Positions 1 through 7,756 are shown, counted from the first letter of the stretch. The stretch is DNA of 64,000 nt from Bacillota bacterium (GCA_012727425.1 JAAYHQ010000030.1:38639-102638); one strand, 5' to 3'. Numbers and translations are program-made. Notes: generated by a model not told the origin, from the letters alone.

Positions 1-168
1 CCCCAACGTCAAACGCCGGATGATCAAGTCCGGACTGGCCCCCAGTTCCCGTTTGAACGCCGCCAGGTTCGCCTCCAGGTCCGGACTCAAATCCCGGCCC
101 GCCCGCGGCCCCGGTGTTGTTGTTCGTTGCTGGGCGCGACGGAACTTCCGCCAAAGCATTGTAAACAT
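1..168 (-). CDS. Spore germination protein, GerA (A-subunit) family, N-terminal part only
   Basis: The gene runs off the left edge, leaving the first 56 codons. The peptide has a basic start, a proline/arginine linker, and then the pattern DLSPDLEANLAAFKRELG followed by SPDLIIRRL. That pattern matches the soluble N-terminal domain of GerA-type germinant-receptor A subunits, which sit in the spore inner membrane and start germination. The ATG at 166-168 follows a GGGGGAAG ribosome site. A sigma-G-like promoter lies at 191-220, fitting forespore expression. B and C subunits would be expected beyond the window. Family call is fairly firm; germinant specificity cannot be read. Confidence 0.7.
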   Translation of the reverse strand, partial: MFTMLWRKFRRAQQRTTTPGPRAGRDLSPDLEANLAAFKRELGASPDLIIRRLTLG

Positions 169-605
169 CGTCTTCCCCCTTGTTTGATCTTAGTATGGGC
201 GGCAAATTGGTAAACTAACCGGAGTGGTCAAACACCGGCCAGGAAGCAAAAACACCAAAAGAAAAAACCCCGCCAGGGGGCATTGAACCGTTATCTTCTT
301 CCTCTCCTTGCAGGAACTGCACTAATGATCTTGACTCTTTAACCTCATAATATAGGTAGTCGCCCCGCCGGCTTACCAAGCGCGCACGCTGGCAACCTTA
401 ACGATACGAATGAAAGGATTTAAAGGGCGCGATCGGGCAGAGCACCCAAACGCAATCCCCATACCAGAACCAGAACCAAAGCTTCCAAAGCAATGCCCAG
501 TTGGAAGTGGACCAAGCCGCCGGCCCGCTCAGCCGGACCTTGTCCCAACAGTCACAACCGTCACCACAATAACCCACCGTCATTGACCAAAGCCCGCCAT
601 TTACC
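169..605. other. 437-base intergenic region with a possible decayed small membrane ORF
   Basis: No intact gene is convincing here. On the minus strand a frame at about 420-551 encodes a hydrophobic stretch (ALEALVLVLVWGLRLG) ending at a stop, but without a good start or ribosome site. It may be a remnant. A short C-rich/G-rich hairpin followed by T's on the minus strand (about 255-283) could be a terminator for it. No tRNA or known riboswitch was recognised. Confidence 0.3.
191..220 (-). promoter_or_regulatory. Sigma-G-like promoter of the gerA-type gene
   Basis: On the minus strand GGTTA, an 18-base spacer and CATACTA resemble the forespore sigma-G consensus (GNATA, about 18, CATNNTA). The -10 ends 23 bases before the start codon. 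The spacer opens with GTTTACC, as at two other candidates in this window (23161-23190 and 24178-24205). Confidence 0.45.
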
Positions 606-643
606 AAAAAAGCCCCGGTCCCTAACGCGACCAGGGCTTTTTC
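606..643 (-). terminator. Intrinsic terminator after the DUF554 gene
   Basis: A GCCCYGGTC stem with matching arm around an 8-base loop is followed on the minus strand by a run of T's, just past the stop codon at 654. Confidence 0.75.
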
Positions 644-653
644 GGTCTTGGCC

Positions 654-1391
654 TCAGCCCAAAACCAAGAACCAATTGCGGACCAGTTCAAAAAGGAACG
701 GCAGAAAAATGGCGGGGAGGAGGTCTCCCACCCTTATTTTGCCGATTTCCAGCAGATTAAGGCCGATCGCCATGATTAGAATCCCGCCGAGCAACGACAT
801 CTGGCTGAGCACTTCCGGGCTCATCACCGCTTTCACCAGTCCGGCCAGGACGGTTATGGTCCCCTGGTACAGAAGGACCGGAATGGCGGAAAAAATCACC
901 CCCGGCCCCAAACTGGCCCCAAAAATCACCGCACTGATGCCGTCAAGGATCGATTTGGAAAGCAAGGTTTCGATCTGGCCAGTAAGGCCGTCTTCCAAGG
1001 CGCCAACGACCGCCATGGCACCAACGCAGTAAACCAGGCTGGCCGTGATGAAGCCCCGGGCGAAATTACCACCTAAACCACTAAACTTTTGCTCCACCCG
1101 TTTTCCTAAGCGTTCCAACCGCTCCTCAATCCGCAAAGCGGCACCGATCAGCCCACCCCCAACCAAGCATAGGATCATCAGCATGGTAAAGCGCCGCTCC
1201 AAACGGCCTTCCGCCGCGAGGAGAAAAAGTTCCTGCAGGGCGCCGGATAGTCCAAGCATCACCACGGCCAAACCGATCCCTTGCATAATCGTGTGTTTCA
1301 TCCGTTCGGGAATCCCGTTCTTGAGTAAAAGGCCACCGCTAGCCCCGACAATAATCGCGAGCACATTTATGATTGTTCCTCTTCCGATCAT
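654..1391 (-). CDS. DUF554 family integral membrane protein
   Basis: The 245-residue protein has several hydrophobic helices and the opening MIGRGTIINVLAIIVGASGG typical of DUF554 (B. subtilis YdfK-like) membrane proteins, whose function is not established. The ATG at 1389-1391 is chosen because GGAGGCGGGG lies just upstream; a longer frame exists to 1460 but has no ribosome site and adds non-conserved residues. It looks monocistronic with its own terminator. Transport has been proposed for such proteins, but nothing here identifies a substrate. Confidence 0.8.
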   Translation of the reverse strand: MIGRGTIINVLAIIVGASGGLLLKNGIPERMKHTIMQGIGLAVVMLGLSGALQELFLLAAEGRLERRFTMLMILCLVGGGLIGAALRIEERLERLGKRVEQKFSGLGGNFARGFITASLVYCVGAMAVVGALEDGLTGQIETLLSKSILDGISAVIFGASLGPGVIFSAIPVLLYQGTITVLAGLVKAVMSPEVLSQMSLLGGILIMAIGLNLLEIGKIRVGDLLPAIFLPFLFELVRNWFLVLG

Positions 1392-1492
1392 GGCCCCGCC
1401 TCCGTTGATTGTTGTTTTTGCCTCTTTGGCCATTAATGGCAAGATGTATGAATAAACCAAGCAAACACAGGGGCAATTAAAAAGGCCGGTTT

Positions 1493-1939
1493 TTACCCGG
1501 CTGCCGGATAATGAATCGCCGTAATCCGGTAGTGAAAGGTGCCTCCCGGCGCTTCCACCTTCACTTCCTCCCCGAGCGCCTTTAAAAAAAGGGCTTTCCC
1601 CACGGGCGAAAGGGGGGAGATCCCGTTTCCGTCCGGCAGTTCACCGAAGGGGGAAATGATCTGAAAAGCCATTTTCTCTTTGGTGTTCAGGTCTTCAACC
1701 TCAACACGGCTTCCAATGATGACGAGCGGGAAAGCCCCTGGCTCGCCGAGTAGATGTGCCTCTTGCACCAGACCTTTCAGTTTTTCTATGTATTCCGCCA
1801 CGATCTCCTTGATTTTCTCCCGTTCCGCCGCAGAATCGGCGAAAAACTCCTCAATAAAGCCGGTACTTTGTTCTTCCACTGCTACCAAGTGGGTGACTAA
1901 GGCTTCCCGAAGCTCACCCAAGACGACACTTTCGCGCAT
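1493..1939 (-). CDS. GreA/GreB C-terminal-domain protein
   Basis: This 148-residue protein ends in a GreA/GreB C-terminal (FKBP-like) domain from about residue 75: GSRVEVEDL, then ISPLSPVGKALFLKALGEEV and a final ITAIHY strand. The N-terminal half is acidic and helical and does not match the usual GreA coiled coil with its two acidic tip residues. It therefore may bind RNA polymerase's secondary channel without standard cleavage-factor activity; that is inference. ATG 1937-1939 is preferred over the adjacent GTG at 1942 because AAGGAGG sits at a better distance. Confidence 0.75.
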   Translation of the reverse strand: MRESVVLGELREALVTHLVAVEEQSTGFIEEFFADSAAEREKIKEIVAEYIEKLKGLVQEAHLLGEPGAFPLVIIGSRVEVEDLNTKEKMAFQIISPFGELPDGNGISPLSPVGKALFLKALGEEVKVEAPGGTFHYRITAIHYPAAG

Positions 1940-2014
1940 CACCTTTCCTCCTTGAAGTCATATATAATGAAATAATCTATAGTTAGAAATAGGTTGGGAC
2001 TTCTGACCGGTCCG

Positions 2015-2542
2015 TTACTCTTCGCTAAACACCAAGCTCCCAAAGACCACATTTACCTCAACCAGGACCCCTTCTTTATGCTCCGTCTTCTCCCCCGACC
2101 GGTACGTATATTCGCCGATGGTAATCTGATTGCCATCGGGCAGCCTTGCTCCGGAAAAAACCGAGTTAACCTTGATTGTGATCGGCGCATCCCGTTTGAT
2201 CTTGATCACACCTTCGCCAAAGACCACGTTAAGCGTAAGGCGCCGGGTCCGGTTTTGGGCTGGGAGTGCGGTCAAGTCAAAAAGCCCCCGGCCAAAAATG
2301 ACATTGTATTCATCCTGCTCGGCCAGGACAAGCTCCCGGTCGTCAAAGAGTACGGTATTCCGGTCGGTCCGCCAAGAAGATCCGTTAAACAACATGCTCA
2401 CACCGATATAGATAATCAACAGGGCAAACCCAATCCGGAGTAAGGAGACATTAATATGGAAAACTGTTTTGAAGATCGCACACAAGCCAAGGATGATTAG
2501 GAAAACACCCCAAAATACGCCGTCCAGCAAACCCAATCTCAT
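2015..2542 (-). CDS. LiaF-like membrane protein (cell-envelope stress response type)
   Basis: The 175-residue protein begins with two hydrophobic helices (about residues 8-25 and 32-52) matching the LiaF transmembrane region. A C-terminal half follows with repeated VVFG/NVVFG strands typical of the LiaF/DUF2154 beta domain. LiaF proteins modulate envelope-stress sensor kinases in Firmicutes. No liaRS pair adjoins it; the nearest regulator is the ECF sigma factor at 3177-3857. ATG follows GGTGAAAGGAG. The role is inferred from the domain only. Confidence 0.7.
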   Translation of the reverse strand: MRLGLLDGVFWGVFLIILGLCAIFKTVFHINVSLLRIGFALLIIYIGVSMLFNGSSWRTDRNTVLFDDRELVLAEQDEYNVIFGRGLFDLTALPAQNRTRRLTLNVVFGEGVIKIKRDAPITIKVNSVFSGARLPDGNQITIGEYTYRSGEKTEHKEGVLVEVNVVFGSLVFSEE

Positions 2543-2597
2543 CTCCTTTCACCTCCTGATTTCACCGGCTTAACCGGTAGTTAACCACAAAAGAGTC

Positions 2598-2625
2598 ACC
2601 TTTCCCTTCGCTCCCGCATAAAATA
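2598..2625 (+). promoter_or_regulatory. Possible sigma-K-like promoter before a small ORF
   Basis: AC, 17 bases, then CATAAAATA fits the mother-cell sigma-K pattern (AC, 16-17, CATANNNTA). It ends 30 bases before the ATG at 2656. The -35 element is only two bases, so chance occurrence is possible. Confidence 0.3.
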
Positions 2626-2655
2626 ATCCTTGTAAATCAAAAAGGGGGTTTTTCG

Positions 2656-2784
2656 ATGCAGAATAATCAGGTTGAAAAACTAATTAAGCACCTGATCCTT
2701 AGTGGGGACACCTCGGGTTTACGCGAGTTGATTGCTAACTCTTCCTGGAAAGAGCATACGGAAAGATCCGCGCCGAAGCGGTAA
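2656..2784 (+). CDS. Small hypothetical protein (42 aa) overlapping the anti-sigma gene 3' end
   Basis: ATG at 2656 follows AAAAAGGGGG at good spacing and opens a 42-residue frame beginning MQNNQVEKLIKHLILSGD and ending in a basic tail. It is mostly helical and charged. The last 50 bases overlap, on the opposite strand, the end of the gene at 2735-3202. A sigma-K-like promoter precedes it. No family was recognised. It could be a sporulation-stage small protein or a chance frame; the ribosome site is the main support. Confidence 0.4.
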   Translation: MQNNQVEKLIKHLILSGDTSGLRELIANSSWKEHTERSAPKR

Positions 2785-3202
2785 GCGCCGCTTGTGCCCT
2801 TCTTTCTTGCCGCACGGCGTAGGCCAGAAAAAACCAGAGGGGGAGCAGAAAGCCCAACCAGAGGCTGGCCAGGAGCCAAAAGCCCCCCACAAGCCCCGGG
2901 GTATATTTGGCCGTTTCCGCCACACTCAGCGCCCGGTCCGCCGCAATGAAAATAAAAACATGAAGCAAACAGGTGAGCATACCGGAGAGACACAACCGTT
3001 TACAGCGGCGCCGTCTTTCTTCCCGCTGGATCCTGAGGATGATCCCCTCCACCAGACCGGAGGGGACCTCTTTTTTTACCCAACCACAAGCCTCCGCCAA
3101 CGGGGAAAACTTGTCCGGGCGTTGGAGGCGATGCAGATTGGCCAACAGCAGATCAATCTGGTCGTGCTTGCCTTGATCAAGCCCTTGGTCTCGTCTCGGC
3201 AT
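2735..3202 (-). CDS. Putative membrane anti-sigma factor paired with the upstream ECF sigma
   Basis: The 155-residue protein has a soluble N-terminal part (about residues 15-68, with IDLLLANLHRL and a helix ending LRIQREERRR). Two hydrophobic helices (about 70-92 and 103-128) follow. Its start overlaps the end of the sigma-factor gene by 26 bases, the usual arrangement for translationally coupled sigma/anti-sigma pairs. It lacks the HxxxCxxC zinc motif of ZAS anti-sigma factors. The role is inferred from context and topology, not from a recognised domain. Confidence 0.55.
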   Translation of the reverse strand: MPRRDQGLDQGKHDQIDLLLANLHRLQRPDKFSPLAEACGWVKKEVPSGLVEGIILRIQREERRRRCKRLCLSGMLTCLLHVFIFIAADRALSVAETAKYTPGLVGGFWLLASLWLGFLLPLWFFLAYAVRQERRAQAALTASARIFPYALSRKS

Positions 3203-3857
3203 CCCGCAACCCCCACTTTTTAATAATCATCCGGCGGAGTTTCTCTTTTCCGCGGTGCAAATCAGCCCGGATTGAAGCCAAAGGACGGCGGGTGACCGCA
3301 GCGATCTCCCGGTAGGTGAGGCCCTGGAAGTAATAGAGGATCAACACGGCACGCTGCCGGAAAGACAGACGGGCCAGAGCCTGATGCAGGTCTTCCTCTT
3401 TATCGCGCTTGATCACCAGTTCCAAAGGATCGTTTGCCGGCTCCCGCGGTAACTCCGTACCGGTTTCTGCGAAGACAACCAAGTCGTCCTGACGCTTTTT
3501 CTTTCGCAGATGATCCAGGGCCGTATGGTACGCAATCCGGTACAACCAGGTCCAAAGGGTTGAGTCACCACGGAAGGCCGGTAACCCTTTCCATGCTTTA
3601 ACAAAAGTTTCCTGGGTGAGTTCCTGCGCCTGGTCTTCATCGCGGAGCATCCCTAAAAGCAGATGATAGACTTTGGCTTTATGCAACTCGACCAGCGCCC
3701 GAAAGGCCTCTTCGTCATGGGCTTGCGCTTTGCTGACTAAAAGGGCTTCCTCCTGGTCCAATTTGGTCGCCGCTTGCCGGTCGGGAGTGGAGCGGACCAA
3801 GGGTTTCCACCGGAGAGATGAGGTAAGCAATCGACTCAGAATTCTTTTTTTCCGCAA
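3177..3857 (-). CDS. RNA polymerase sigma factor, ECF subfamily
   Basis: The 226-residue protein carries sigma region 2 (about residues 45-120, with AQELTQETFVKAWKGLPAF and TWLYRIAYHTALDHLRK). Region 4 follows (about 165-215, with LSFRQRAVLILYYFQGLTYREIAAVT). About 40 basic N-terminal residues precede region 2, longer than in many ECF factors. The start is a TTG at 3855-3857 behind GAAGGGGG. It is followed by an overlapping putative anti-sigma factor. The regulon is unknown; neighbouring envelope genes (LiaF-like, murJ) suggest an envelope-stress role, which is inference. Confidence 0.9.
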   Translation of the reverse strand: MRKKRILSRLLTSSLRWKPLVRSTPDRQAATKLDQEEALLVSKAQAHDEEAFRALVELHKAKVYHLLLGMLRDEDQAQELTQETFVKAWKGLPAFRGDSTLWTWLYRIAYHTALDHLRKKKRQDDLVVFAETGTELPREPANDPLELVIKRDKEEDLHQALARLSFRQRAVLILYYFQGLTYREIAAVTRRPLASIRADLHRGKEKLRRMIIKKWGLRDAETRPRA

Positions 3858-3934
3858 ACAAACGCCCCCTTCGACCTCTTACCCTTGTTCCTTTCTCTTC
3901 CCGCGCTGGAAATCCTTCTCAACACTGCTGTTTC

Positions 3935-3968
3935 CTAAAAAATTAGTGGTTGGCTTGGCGCCAACCAC
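3935..3968 (-). terminator. Intrinsic terminator after murJ
   Basis: Perfect 9-bp stem GTGGTTGGC/GCCAACCAC with a 5-base loop, followed on the minus strand by TAATTTTTT. It lies 19 bases past the murJ stop. Confidence 0.85.
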
Positions 3969-3986
3969 CCCGTAGCGGTCTACCCG

Positions 3987-5561
3987 TCACTCATTTCTCC
4001 GCACAATCCTTTTGACCAGCTTCACTTCTTCCATCCGTAAAAGAGCCGCCAGCGCCATATAAACCACAACACCAACCCCAATCCCGCCCATCACCTGCAA
4101 AAGGCGGTTCAGGTTAACCGTGAACGCCAGTCCGGCCAAGAACCGGGTCCAAAGCGGCAGGAATAACCGGACCACAACGGACATCCCCAACGCCGCCGAA
4201 GTGGCTTGCGTTCCCGTTTTGATCAATTTCCCGGTGCGCAGACCGCCAACCTTTTTCCGTAAAAGAGCGAAGGAGAGCAACATGTTGGCCACCCCCATCA
4301 GGGAAAAGGACAGGGCTAAACCGCCATGCTGCAACGGGGTATATTTTAGAAACAGATAGTTAAGGCCGATACTCAGCAGCACAGAGGCGATGGAGACTTT
4401 CACCGGTGTTATGGTGTCTTTCAGCGCGTAAAAACCGCGGGGCAGGATCTGAATGACCCCGTGGGCAAACAAGCCCAAACTGTAAAAGAATAAGGCGTAG
4501 GCAGTCAACTCCGACTGGAGCGGGGTAAACTCGCCCCGTTCGTAGAGCAAGCGGATGATCTCGGTCCGCATAGTAATAAAACCGAAGGCGGACGGGATGG
4601 TAATGAAGAGGATCACGCGGATGCCGAGAATAAGGTTGTCTTTAAACTCCGCCCATTTGCCCACGGCAGTCAGCTGCGACAGGGTGGGGAAGAAAGCGGT
4701 GGAGACCGCCGACGCAAAGATCCCCAAAGGAAGCAAGACCAGTCTTTGGGCCAAACGGAGATAAGTAATGCTTCCTTCCGGTAAAGCCGAAGCCATATTG
4801 GTGGTGATCCAGATGTTAAGCTGGGTGGCGGACAGGCCCAGAATCGCCGGGATCATGAGCCGGATCATTTTTTTATACCCCGGGTGCTGAAGGTTTATAT
4901 AGAACGGGTTGTAACCGCTGATCTGTTTTACCGCCATAGCCTGGGTCAAGAAATTGGCAATCGCCCCGGTCACGACCCCAAAGGCCATCCCTTTGATTCC
5001 GAAACGCGGACCCAGAAACCAAGCCCCCAGAATAATCCCCACGTTATATAAGATGGGCCCGAAAGCCGGAATAAAAAACCGCTGGTAGGAATTGAGGACC
5101 CCGCCCATCAAACCGGCCAGCGCCGTAAAGAAGACAGCCGGAAACATCATCCTGGTCAATTCAATCAGGAGCTCCAGTTTGCCCTCTTTCATTTGGTAGG
5201 CTTGTAAAGGAGCAAGCTGACGGGCAAAGACGATCCCGAGCAGTGAAAAGAAGGCCAGCAGGATGATGGTCACATTCAAAAAGGTACTGGCCATCTTCCA
5301 ACCCTCGTCTTCCTCCCCTTTAGCCAAATACTCGGAGAAGAGGGGAATAAAAGCAGCCGATAAGGCCCCCCCGACCAAGAGATAGTACATGAAATCGGGA
5401 ATCACAAAAGCGGCAAAAAACGGGTCCGTTTCGGCGCGGGTAAATAGATTGGCGGTGAGCGCTTCCCGGACAAAACCGAGCAAACGGCTGAATAAAATCA
5501 TCCCGGAGATCATCCCGGCGGTCCGGGCCAGCTGTCCAGAGGAAACAGGTGTTGCTTTCAA
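3987..5561 (-). CDS. murJ: MurJ-type lipid II flippase (MviN family)
   Basis: At 524 residues with about fourteen hydrophobic helices, this matches MurJ/MviN, which flips lipid II across the cytoplasmic membrane for peptidoglycan synthesis. Family signatures include GMISGMILFSRLLGFVRE near the start, FFAAFVIPDFMYYLLVGGALSAAFIPLF, and the LLFERGEFT-like LLYERGEFTPLQS. The likely start is TTG at 5559-5561 behind AAGGAAGG; no ATG fits. It appears to be transcribed alone and ends in a strong terminator. It differs from the SpoVB-type flippase at 14976, which is more likely sporulation-linked. Confidence 0.93.
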   Translation of the reverse strand: MKATPVSSGQLARTAGMISGMILFSRLLGFVREALTANLFTRAETDPFFAAFVIPDFMYYLLVGGALSAAFIPLFSEYLAKGEEDEGWKMASTFLNVTIILLAFFSLLGIVFARQLAPLQAYQMKEGKLELLIELTRMMFPAVFFTALAGLMGGVLNSYQRFFIPAFGPILYNVGIILGAWFLGPRFGIKGMAFGVVTGAIANFLTQAMAVKQISGYNPFYINLQHPGYKKMIRLMIPAILGLSATQLNIWITTNMASALPEGSITYLRLAQRLVLLPLGIFASAVSTAFFPTLSQLTAVGKWAEFKDNLILGIRVILFITIPSAFGFITMRTEIIRLLYERGEFTPLQSELTAYALFFYSLGLFAHGVIQILPRGFYALKDTITPVKVSIASVLLSIGLNYLFLKYTPLQHGGLALSFSLMGVANMLLSFALLRKKVGGLRTGKLIKTGTQATSAALGMSVVVRLFLPLWTRFLAGLAFTVNLNRLLQVMGGIGVGVVVYMALAALLRMEEVKLVKRIVRRNE

Positions 5562-5659
5562 TCTTAAAATCCTTCCTTACAAAAATCTTTCTCCCAGAAC
5601 ATTCCCTACGCTTGGGAAAACTCCTTCCTGCCCGCAAGCAAGGAAACCAAAACTTTAGC

Positions 5660-5695
5660 AAAAAACCCCCTACCTAAATTAAAGGCTAGGGGTTG
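5660..5695 (-). terminator. Terminator overlapping the stop codon of the small gene after gpr
   Basis: AACCCCTAGCCT pairs with a TAGGTAGGGGGTT arm (small bulge) followed by TTTTTTGC on the minus strand. The TAG stop at 5686-5688 lies in the stem. Confidence 0.7.
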
Positions 5696-5958
5696 TAACA
5701 ACGTTTTAAAATTGGCAAACCTTCAAAAAGGATGCGCCTGGCCCGTGCGGTCTCCATCTCCCAGAACACCATGACCCCGCGGCCGGCCCGTCCGTCGCGC
5801 TCGCCGGGGCGGGCCAAGACGGGGTGGGCTTTCGGCCGGAGGAAATAATGCAATCCGATGGCGGAAAAGGTTAGGGTCAAAATGATTAGCAAGTTCAGAC
5901 AGAAGAAGTTTTTAATCACCACCGGCGGAATCTTTACCGGACGGCGCTTTACGGTCAC
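5686..5958 (-). CDS. Small membrane-anchored protein in the spoIIP position (possible SpoIIP N-terminal remnant)
   Basis: The 90-residue product has a basic start (TVKRRPVKIPP), one hydrophobic helix (about 16-40), a G/R-rich linker and a C-terminal ARARRILFEGLPIL helix. GTG 5956-5958 is chosen because a G-run lies six bases upstream. In many Bacillota gpr is followed by spoIIP (about 350-400 residues), whose N-terminus has this basic-plus-one-helix layout. Here the frame stops at 90 codons inside a terminator, so the amidase/endopeptidase domain is absent. It may be a relic or an unrelated anchored protein; similarity is layout-level only. Confidence 0.5.
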   Translation of the reverse strand: MTVKRRPVKIPPVVIKNFFCLNLLIILTLTFSAIGLHYFLRPKAHPVLARPGERDGRAGRGVMVFWEMETARARRILFEGLPILKRCYNP

Positions 5959-6026
5959 GACCACCCCCCCTATCCCTTTATTCTATGCCGGAAGGGGGCC
6001 CGTTATGTATGGTCGGGCCGCGCTCC

Positions 6027-6986
6027 TCACTCCAGATAGCGAAAGACCTCTTCGGCGGTGACCCCCGGATGCAAAGCAATATTGATTGCCCCCGCCAACG
6101 CCCGGGAAAGGTCTTCGATAAGTACGTCAATCTCCTTCGGGGTCACAATCAAATCCTGGAAATAGGGGGAGAGAACCCGGTCAATGACCTCTTTCCGGTA
6201 GGCATTGGTTGAAGGCCCACCTAAACCCGCCATTTGCTCCAGCGCATCATGGATAATCGTCCGGGCGTGAACGACTGTGGGAACACCAATGGCGATCACC
6301 GGTACGCCCAGGGATTCAGTGGTTAACCCTAACCGGTGGTTACCAACGCCGGACCCCGGATTAATCCCGGTGTTGGCAATCTGGACCGTACTCCCCACCC
6401 GTTCCGTACTCCGGGAGGCCAACGCATCTATGACCAGAACGAAATCGGGTTTAATCCGTTGGACAATCCCGGCAACAATCTCTTTGGTTTCGATTCCGGT
6501 GATGCCCAGGACCCCCGGGGATACGGCACAGACCGGCCGCAGACCGCCTCTTTTTTCCGGCGGCGCACTTTCCCAAAGATGCCTGGTCACCAGGACCTTC
6601 TCCACCACTTTGGGGCCAAGAGCGTCCGGGGTGGCGTTCCAGTTCCCCAACCCCACAACCAGACCGCTGGCCTCATCGCTGAGCTGAAAACCGGCAATGA
6701 AAGTACGGAGCTCTTCCGCGATCACCTGCGCAACCTCTTCCAATTCATCCTTATCCCGTCCGCGCAAAGCGGGAGACTCAACCGTCACATAATAACCGGG
6801 TTTTTTCCCCAGCGCTTGACCGGCTTCAGGGGTTTGGATCACCACCCGGGTCACCTTGGTGCGCCCTTTTTCTTCGGTATAAGATTCGACCCCCGGTACG
6901 GAAGAACCCCTTGCCCCCGCCACCAACTGGTGGGTCTCCATCGCCAGGTCGGTGCGGATCTCCCCCAGAGTCTGCATAAAAGTCAT
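6027..6986 (-). CDS. gpr: Germination protease (GPR), peptidase family A25
   Basis: The 319-residue protein is the spore protease that degrades DNA-protecting SASPs on germination. Close to the start is RTDLAMET, the autoprocessing-site type sequence resembling the SASP cleavage site. Conserved blocks follow: VVGLGNWNATPDALGP, GLRPVCAVSPGVLGITGIET, DFVLVIDALASRS, and the NTGINPGSGVGNHR block. The two aspartates of the A25 family can be placed in TPDALGP and VIDALASR. It lies 24 bases after the holin-like gene, which carries a sigma-F-like promoter; gpr is a known forespore gene in Bacillus. Confidence 0.96.
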   Translation of the reverse strand: MTFMQTLGEIRTDLAMETHQLVAGARGSSVPGVESYTEEKGRTKVTRVVIQTPEAGQALGKKPGYYVTVESPALRGRDKDELEEVAQVIAEELRTFIAGFQLSDEASGLVVGLGNWNATPDALGPKVVEKVLVTRHLWESAPPEKRGGLRPVCAVSPGVLGITGIETKEIVAGIVQRIKPDFVLVIDALASRSTERVGSTVQIANTGINPGSGVGNHRLGLTTESLGVPVIAIGVPTVVHARTIIHDALEQMAGLGGPSTNAYRKEVIDRVLSPYFQDLIVTPKEIDVLIEDLSRALAGAINIALHPGVTAEEVFRYLE

Positions 6987-7010
6987 GCGACCGGCCTCCT
7001 TTGCCCCTCG

Positions 7011-7337
7011 TTAACGCAATTCCGTCGGGACGATCGCATCAATCACCCCAATGACCGCGGAGGCCAACAGCGCCCCGATGATCGACACTTCCACCGAAGC
7101 CACAATGAACTGGGTCAGATAAATAACCACTGCCGAGGTGAGAAAGCCGACCAACCCCCGTCCCTGGGGAGAAACTTCCCGCCCAAAAAGGCTTTCGACA
7201 ATATAACCGAGGACCGAGATGACCACGGCAGCAATTAGTGCCCCGATAAAACCGCCCACTTTAAACCCCGGCACCAGAAAACTGACGAACAGCAAGACCA
7301 AAGCGGAGACCACAAAGCGAATTACTGCCCCTATCAC
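7011..7337 (-). CDS. Phage-holin-IV-like (YvlD type) small membrane protein
   Basis: The 108-residue, almost wholly hydrophobic protein has about four helices and the FLVPGFKVGGFIGALIAAVVISVLGYIVE pattern of the YvlD/PF04020 'phage holin family' membrane proteins. These are common in Bacillota chromosomes and are not phage-derived in any obvious way. GTG 7335-7337 follows GGGAGGT. It is the first gene of a two- or three-gene unit with gpr. Its role is unknown; co-transcription with gpr from a sigma-F-like promoter suggests forespore expression. Confidence 0.8.
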   Translation of the reverse strand: MIGAVIRFVVSALVLLFVSFLVPGFKVGGFIGALIAAVVISVLGYIVESLFGREVSPQGRGLVGFLTSAVVIYLTQFIVASVEVSIIGALLASAVIGVIDAIVPTELR

Positions 7338-7367
7338 AGAACTACCTCCCTTTCAAATTCTTGATGT

Positions 7368-7397
7368 TATCCTCCCCCGTGGTCAGGCAAATTATGC
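7368..7397 (-). promoter_or_regulatory. Sigma-F-like promoter of the holin-like/gpr operon
   Basis: On the minus strand GCATA, exactly 15 bases, then GGGGAGGATA matches the early-forespore sigma-F consensus (GYATA, 15, GGNRANANTA) except for one base. It ends 30 bases before the GTG start. gpr is a known sigma-F target in B. subtilis, which supports the call. Confidence 0.6.
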
Positions 7398-7414
7398 TGA
7401 AATCAAGAAAGACC

Positions 7415-7443
7415 TTGCATTCGTTGGCGAAAAGGGGTAAAAT
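7415..7443 (+). promoter_or_regulatory. Sigma-A promoter of rpsT
   Basis: TTGCAT, 17 bases, TAAAAT, 35 bases before the rpsT start and back-to-back with the sigma-F-like promoter serving gpr. Confidence 0.75.
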
Positions 7444-7478
7444 ATAGTGAGCTTAAGGAATAGTGGGAGGTGAACTTG

Positions 7479-7754
7479 TTGCCCAATATTAAATCCGCCA
7501 AAAAAAGGGTTGCTGTCTCCGAAGTACGGCGTTTAAGAAACCGTAGTCAACGCTCCAAATTAAGAACCCTCGTGAAAAACACCCAACTGGCGATGGATAC
7601 CGACCTGGAAAAAGCACGAAATTTACTTACCCTTACCATAAAAGAGTTGGATCAAGCCGCCAGTAAAGGACTGATCCACAAGAATACCGCGGCCCGGAAA
7701 AAAAGCCGCCTGATGCGTAAGTTCAACCAACGGTCAGCAGCCGTTAATGCCTAA
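7479..7754 (+). CDS. rpsT: 30S ribosomal protein S20
   Basis: The 91-residue, strongly basic helical protein begins MPNIKSAKKRV and contains LVKNTQLAM and GLIHKNTAARKKSRL, all typical of bacterial S20, which binds 16S rRNA in the small subunit. The TTG at 7479 is chosen because it restores the conserved start and lies eight bases after GGGAGG; GTG 7470 and TTG 7476 are alternatives in frame. The gene has its own sigma-A promoter and terminator. Its neighbour holA is convergent, as is common for rpsT/holA. Confidence 0.95.
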   Translation: MPNIKSAKKRVAVSEVRRLRNRSQRSKLRTLVKNTQLAMDTDLEKARNLLTLTIKELDQAASKGLIHKNTAARKKSRLMRKFNQRSAAVNA

Positions 7755-7756
7755 GC

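Noticed and set aside
654..1455. Long plus-strand frames opposite the DUF554 gene
   Set aside because: They are the antisense of a well-supported membrane-protein frame and have Ser/Pro/Arg-rich composition typical of shadow frames in GC-rich DNA.
7011..7337. Prophage holin
   Set aside because: Despite the family name, no lysin, tail or integrase gene is near; this type is a common chromosomal membrane protein and here sits with gpr.
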